From positions 1 through 7,259 of the forward strand of contig JAGPHL010000134.1 of NCBI GenBank assembly GCA_018055515.1: DNA of 7,259 nt, in the 5' to 3' direction. Positions 4,762 through 7,259 of the stretch are shown in pieces; position 1 is the stretch's first letter, and each line of letters starts with the position of its first letter. The stretch is from Anaerolineae bacterium. Lineage in GTDB: Bacteria; Chloroflexota; Anaerolineae; B4-G1; SLSP01. The position numbers were made by a program, and so were the translations under genes. The notes below the pieces were generated by a model that did no database searches, had not been told where the DNA came from, and saw nothing but the letters and a program-made list of their open reading frames with translations.

Positions 4762-6870
4762 ATGAAAAAAATTCTCGAGGTCCTCAGTCCCTATCTCGAA
4801 GACGCCATCAAGATGATCGTTATCCTCTTCGCCGTCGTCGCCGTGCTCATCTTCATCGGACAGAAATCGCTCGCGGTGTTCTACCGCTATCCGCTGGATT
4901 ACGGGGAAGCGCCGCTGGTGGATCAGGCAATGCGACTGGTGCAAGGGCAGCCCCTCTATCGCCGCGACCTCACGACGCCGCCTTACACGGTTTCCAACTA
5001 CCCGCCGCTCTATCCCCTCGTGCTGACGCCGTTCGTCGCGCTGTTCGGGCCGGCGTTCTGGCCGGGACGGCTGATCTCGACGCTCGGCGCGCTGGCGACG
5101 GCGTATTTCATCGGGCGCATCGTGCAGGGGCAGACGGGAGATCGCAGCGCCGGGCGCGTGGCCGGTGTGCTGTTCCTGGCGATCCCCTACGTGGGGAGCT
5201 GGTCCTCGCTGGCGCGGGTGGATCTGCTCGCCCTGGCGCTGAGCATGGCAGGACTGGCGGTGCTCACGCAGCACGGCGACACGCGCAAGGGCCTGATTGA
5301 GGGAGCGCTGCTGCTGGTCGCGGCAGTGTACACGCGACAATCCTACGGGTTGGCCGCGCCGCTCGCCGCCTGCGTGTGGATGTGGCACCGCTACGGTTGG
5401 CGGCGCGCGGCGACCCTCGTCGCGCTCATCGGCGGCGTGGGCCTGATCCTGCTCCTGGGGCTCAATCTGGCAACGGGCGGCGGCTTCGTCTTCAACATCA
5501 TCAACGCGAATGTCAATCCCTTCCGCATGGACAATCTCCTGCGCAACTGGCGCGACGTGCGCGACACATTGCCGATCCTGCTGGCATTGGGCGTGACAGG
5601 CATGGGGCTCTGCGTCTACTGGCTTCTGGCTACGCGAAAGGACGCCCCGTCACGCCCCGCCCCCGGCTGGGTGATGGCTGGCCCCTACCTGCTGGGAGCG
5701 ACCATTTCGGCGCTCACCGTCGGCAAAGTCGGCTCCAATGTCAACTACCTGCTGGAGCTGGCCGCAGCCCTCAGCATGACGGCGGGCCTCTGGATGGCAG
5801 GGCACGCCCTCCCCTGGGCCGAAGCCTCGCCTACGGCCCGGCAGCTCATCCGCAACGGAATGATGGCGCTCGTAATCGTGCAATTGGGTTTCATGATGCG
5901 CGGCACGCTGCTAGGACCGGTGCAAGCCCTCAAGGCGCGCCGTCAGCCAGAACGCCGGCTGGAGGATCTGCTCTGGGAAGTGAGACGCACCCCCGATCCC
6001 ATTCTCGCAGATGAGTTCATGGGGATGCTCACCCTCAACGGCAGGACACTCTACCTGCAGCCCTTCGAGATGACGCAACTGGCAAATGCCGGACTCTGGG
6101 ATCAGACACCCCTGCTGGAAAGCATCCGCGCGCAGGAATTCTCCATGATCATGATCCATCATTTCATGAACTATCCGGTTTACACCGAGCGCTGGACGCC
6201 GGAGATGCTGGACGCCATCCTCACCTATTACATCGCCGATGAGTGGGCGGGGGAAAGCGTCATCTTTCGCCCCAGAGATACCGCCGTGCATCCGAGCCGG
6301 ACGCTCACCGCCTGCGCCCGCGCGCCCTGGCGCTTGCCGGGCAGCGCCGATTTTGGCGTCTGGTGGCTCACGCAAAGCCTCATCTTCATGAGTGAGGGCT
6401 TCGAGGGGACCGCGCCGGTGTACGCGGTCGCCGATGGGGTGCTGATGCGGCCAGGCGATTGGGTCGGCGCGGTCGCCATCCTGCATGACGATCCGCTGCG
6501 CCCGGGCCAGAAGGTGTGGACTTACTACGACGGGATGGCTTCGGCCTCGGGAGAGCGCTCGTATGTGGCGGCGGAGTTCCCGCCGGGCTCAGAGGGGCTC
6601 CCGGTCAAAAAGGGGCAACTGCTCGGCTATCAGGGAACCTGGCACAAGCCGGGACTGTCCATCTGGCCCCACGTCACTTTTGGCGTGGCCGAGCCGCTTC
6701 ATGCGGATGGCGGATTCCCCCTGCATCTGCTGACCGGGCAAGCGCCGGGCGATCCGGAGGACCCTCACACCTTCCTCGATCCGTCTCCCTATCTGCAAAC
6801 GGCCATTTCCAGCCCGATCATGGGAACCCCGGTGTGGTTTCCCCTGCGCTGTCTGGGAACGGCGCGGTGA
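4762..6870 (+). CDS. GT-C-type membrane glycosyltransferase fused to a degenerate M23/lysostaphin-like domain
   Basis: This 702-residue protein has two parts. Residues 1-385 form a multi-pass membrane domain resembling the GT39/GT83 (PMT/ArnT-like) GT-C superfamily. After a first helix (16-34), the first outer loop carries acidic D46 and E49 in LDYGEA, then QPLYR and a NYPPLYP motif. Further hallmarks are ARVDLLALALS (151-161), YTRQSYG (190-196) and GKVGSNVNYLLE (321-332). Such enzymes move a sugar from a polyprenyl-phosphate donor on the outer face of the membrane; the acceptor cannot be told here. Residues 386-515 are probably a soluble outer domain. Residues 528-645 resemble an M23 metallopeptidase fold (VYAVADGV, GAVAILH, VKKGQLLGYQG, PHVTFGV) but lack most active-site residues, so this part probably binds envelope material without cleaving it. 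The tail (646-702) is unassigned. The start is backed by AGAAGGA 7 bases upstream. Confidence 0.82.
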   Translation: MKKILEVLSPYLEDAIKMIVILFAVVAVLIFIGQKSLAVFYRYPLDYGEAPLVDQAMRLVQGQPLYRRDLTTPPYTVSNYPPLYPLVLTPFVALFGPAFWPGRLISTLGALATAYFIGRIVQGQTGDRSAGRVAGVLFLAIPYVGSWSSLARVDLLALALSMAGLAVLTQHGDTRKGLIEGALLLVAAVYTRQSYGLAAPLAACVWMWHRYGWRRAATLVALIGGVGLILLLGLNLATGGGFVFNIINANVNPFRMDNLLRNWRDVRDTLPILLALGVTGMGLCVYWLLATRKDAPSRPAPGWVMAGPYLLGATISALTVGKVGSNVNYLLELAAALSMTAGLWMAGHALPWAEASPTARQLIRNGMMALVIVQLGFMMRGTLLGPVQALKARRQPERRLEDLLWEVRRTPDPILADEFMGMLTLNGRTLYLQPFEMTQLANAGLWDQTPLLESIRAQEFSMIMIHHFMNYPVYTERWTPEMLDAILTYYIADEWAGESVIFRPRDTAVHPSRTLTACARAPWRLPGSADFGVWWLTQSLIFMSEGFEGTAPVYAVADGVLMRPGDWVGAVAILHDDPLRPGQKVWTYYDGMASASGERSYVAAEFPPGSEGLPVKKGQLLGYQGTWHKPGLSIWPHVTFGVAEPLHADGGFPLHLLTGQAPGDPEDPHTFLDPSPYLQTAISSPIMGTPVWFPLRCLGTAR
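6343..6696 (+). other. Degenerate M23 (LytM/lysostaphin-like) domain within the glycosyltransferase gene
   Basis: Residues 528-645 of the 702-residue protein follow the M23 beta-sheet pattern: an AVADGV strand, GAVAILHDD, KVWTYYDGM, a PGSEG-VKKGQLLGYQG turn and PHVTFGV. Active M23 enzymes need a zinc-binding His and Asp before the first strand, a catalytic His in Y-x-H, and an HxH. Here the first two are not evident, Y-x-H reads Y589-D590-G591, and HxH reads H637-V638-T639. At most one usual ligand remains. A non-catalytic binding role is inferred. Confidence 0.7.
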
Positions 6871-6893
6871 TGCGACCCACGACACGCCTCAAC

Positions 6894-6898
6894 GGAGG
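6894..6898 (+). promoter_or_regulatory. Shine-Dalgarno of the small membrane protein gene
   Basis: GGAGG at 6894-6898 lies 6 bases before the ATG at 6905 and fixes this start. It sits inside the 34-base gap after the glycosyltransferase stop, consistent with the same operon. Confidence 0.8.
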
Positions 6899-6904
6899 AC
6901 AAAA

Positions 6905-7255
6905 ATGAGCCTGGGTACGGGGAAGAAACAGGATTTTCGGCTGGTAGCGCTCGCGGTAGGACTGTGGCTCCTCACCGTGGTGCTGACGTTTTACGCCATC
7001 GTCAACCTGCTTGACGTGTTGATGCGCGTTTACGCCGCGTTTTGGGCCGATGGCGGGTTCTATTCGCCGGCGACCCAGGCGGCCATAGGGCTGCGACAGT
7101 TCTTGCTGCTGCCGCTGGGGTTTCTCGGTGTAGCGATCACGATCGGCGGGGCAGAATATCACCGCGAGCACTTCAACACGCGCCAGTCCTGGCGGCTGTT
7201 TGCGCGCACGCTGGGAATGCAGCTCGGCCTGCTGCTGTTGGGGGTTTTTATCTAA
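6905..7255 (+). CDS. Small three-helix membrane protein, paralogous to the C-terminal half of the anti-sigma factor
   Basis: This 116-residue protein belongs to no family I can name. Predicted membrane helices lie near residues 13-33, 64-81 and 97-115. The basic N-terminus (GKKQDFR) places it inside the cell. The loop between helices 2 and 3 is basic, so also inside, and carries E84-Y85-H86-x2-H89 followed by RQSWRLFART. The anti-sigma factor at 3958-4740 has the same arrangement at E228-Y229-H230-x2-H233. From the GG before this motif to the C-terminus about 19 of 36 residues are identical without gaps, and both proteins end at the same point. A second matching block, YxIxxLxDVLxRxY (30-43 here), aligns with anti-sigma residues 177-190 after a three-residue indel. 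It lacks the zinc finger, so it cannot hold a sigma factor. It may pair with or modulate the anti-sigma membrane domain (inference). The stop is TAA at 7253-7255, four bases before the window ends. Confidence 0.88.
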   Translation: MSLGTGKKQDFRLVALAVGLWLLTVVLTFYAIVNLLDVLMRVYAAFWADGGFYSPATQAAIGLRQFLLLPLGFLGVAITIGGAEYHREHFNTRQSWRLFARTLGMQLGLLLLGVFI

Positions 7256-7259
7256 AAAG

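Noticed and set aside
4437..5300. Open plus-strand frame of 287 codons spanning the anti-sigma/glycosyltransferase junction
   Set aside because: It overlaps two well-supported genes in another frame. Its product is Arg/Gly/Ala-rich low-complexity sequence typical of a GC shadow.
1..7259. CRISPR array, tRNA or rRNA genes, insertion sequence or transposase
   Set aside because: None seen: no regularly spaced long direct repeats with spacers, no recognisable tRNA or rRNA sequence, no transposase or integrase motif, and no terminal inverted repeats.

Overview
This GC-rich window has all its genes on the + strand and almost no intergenic space. It suggests a chromosomal segment of a Chloroflexota bacterium, perhaps Anaerolineae-like. 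That guess rests on gene content: a secreted subtilase joined to 'two-component regulator propeller' blades, a GT-C membrane glycosyltransferase of the DYGEA / GKxGSxxNYLLE type, and a zinc-finger anti-sigma with a multi-pass membrane part. No rRNA or marker gene is present to prove it.

Layout: (1) Bases 3-3284 hold the 3' end of a very large gene. It starts inside a subtilisin-family (S8) catalytic domain with its nucleophile serine. Two beta-rich domains, a run of Asp-rich calcium-binding repeats and fourteen beta-propeller blades follow. The N-terminus, with the signal peptide and the catalytic Asp and His, lies outside the window. (2) A 67-base gap carries a perfect TATAAT box and a small hairpin. 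(3) Bases 3352-3906 encode an ECF sigma factor. (4) A 51-base gap is filled mostly by an 8-bp periodic array (CACG-led units) that ends in a strong Shine-Dalgarno. (5) Bases 3958-4740 encode its likely anti-sigma factor, with an N-terminal HxxxCxxC zinc finger followed by five predicted membrane helices. (6) Bases 4762-6870 encode a GT-C-like membrane glycosyltransferase whose C-terminus is a lysostaphin/M23-like domain that has lost most of its metal and catalytic residues. (7) Bases 6905-7255 encode a small three-helix membrane protein, clearly homologous to the C-terminal membrane half of the anti-sigma factor.

Genes 3 to 7 look like one operon: same strand, gaps of 51, 21 and 34 bases, and a good ribosome binding site before each gene after the first. 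A plausible reading (inference) is a membrane-sensed ECF sigma/anti-sigma switch travelling with a cell-surface glycosylation or envelope enzyme. The duplicated membrane module carries a conserved cytoplasmic EYHxxH loop and links the anti-sigma to the last gene. That module and the glycosyltransferase-pseudo-M23 fusion are the two least ordinary things here.
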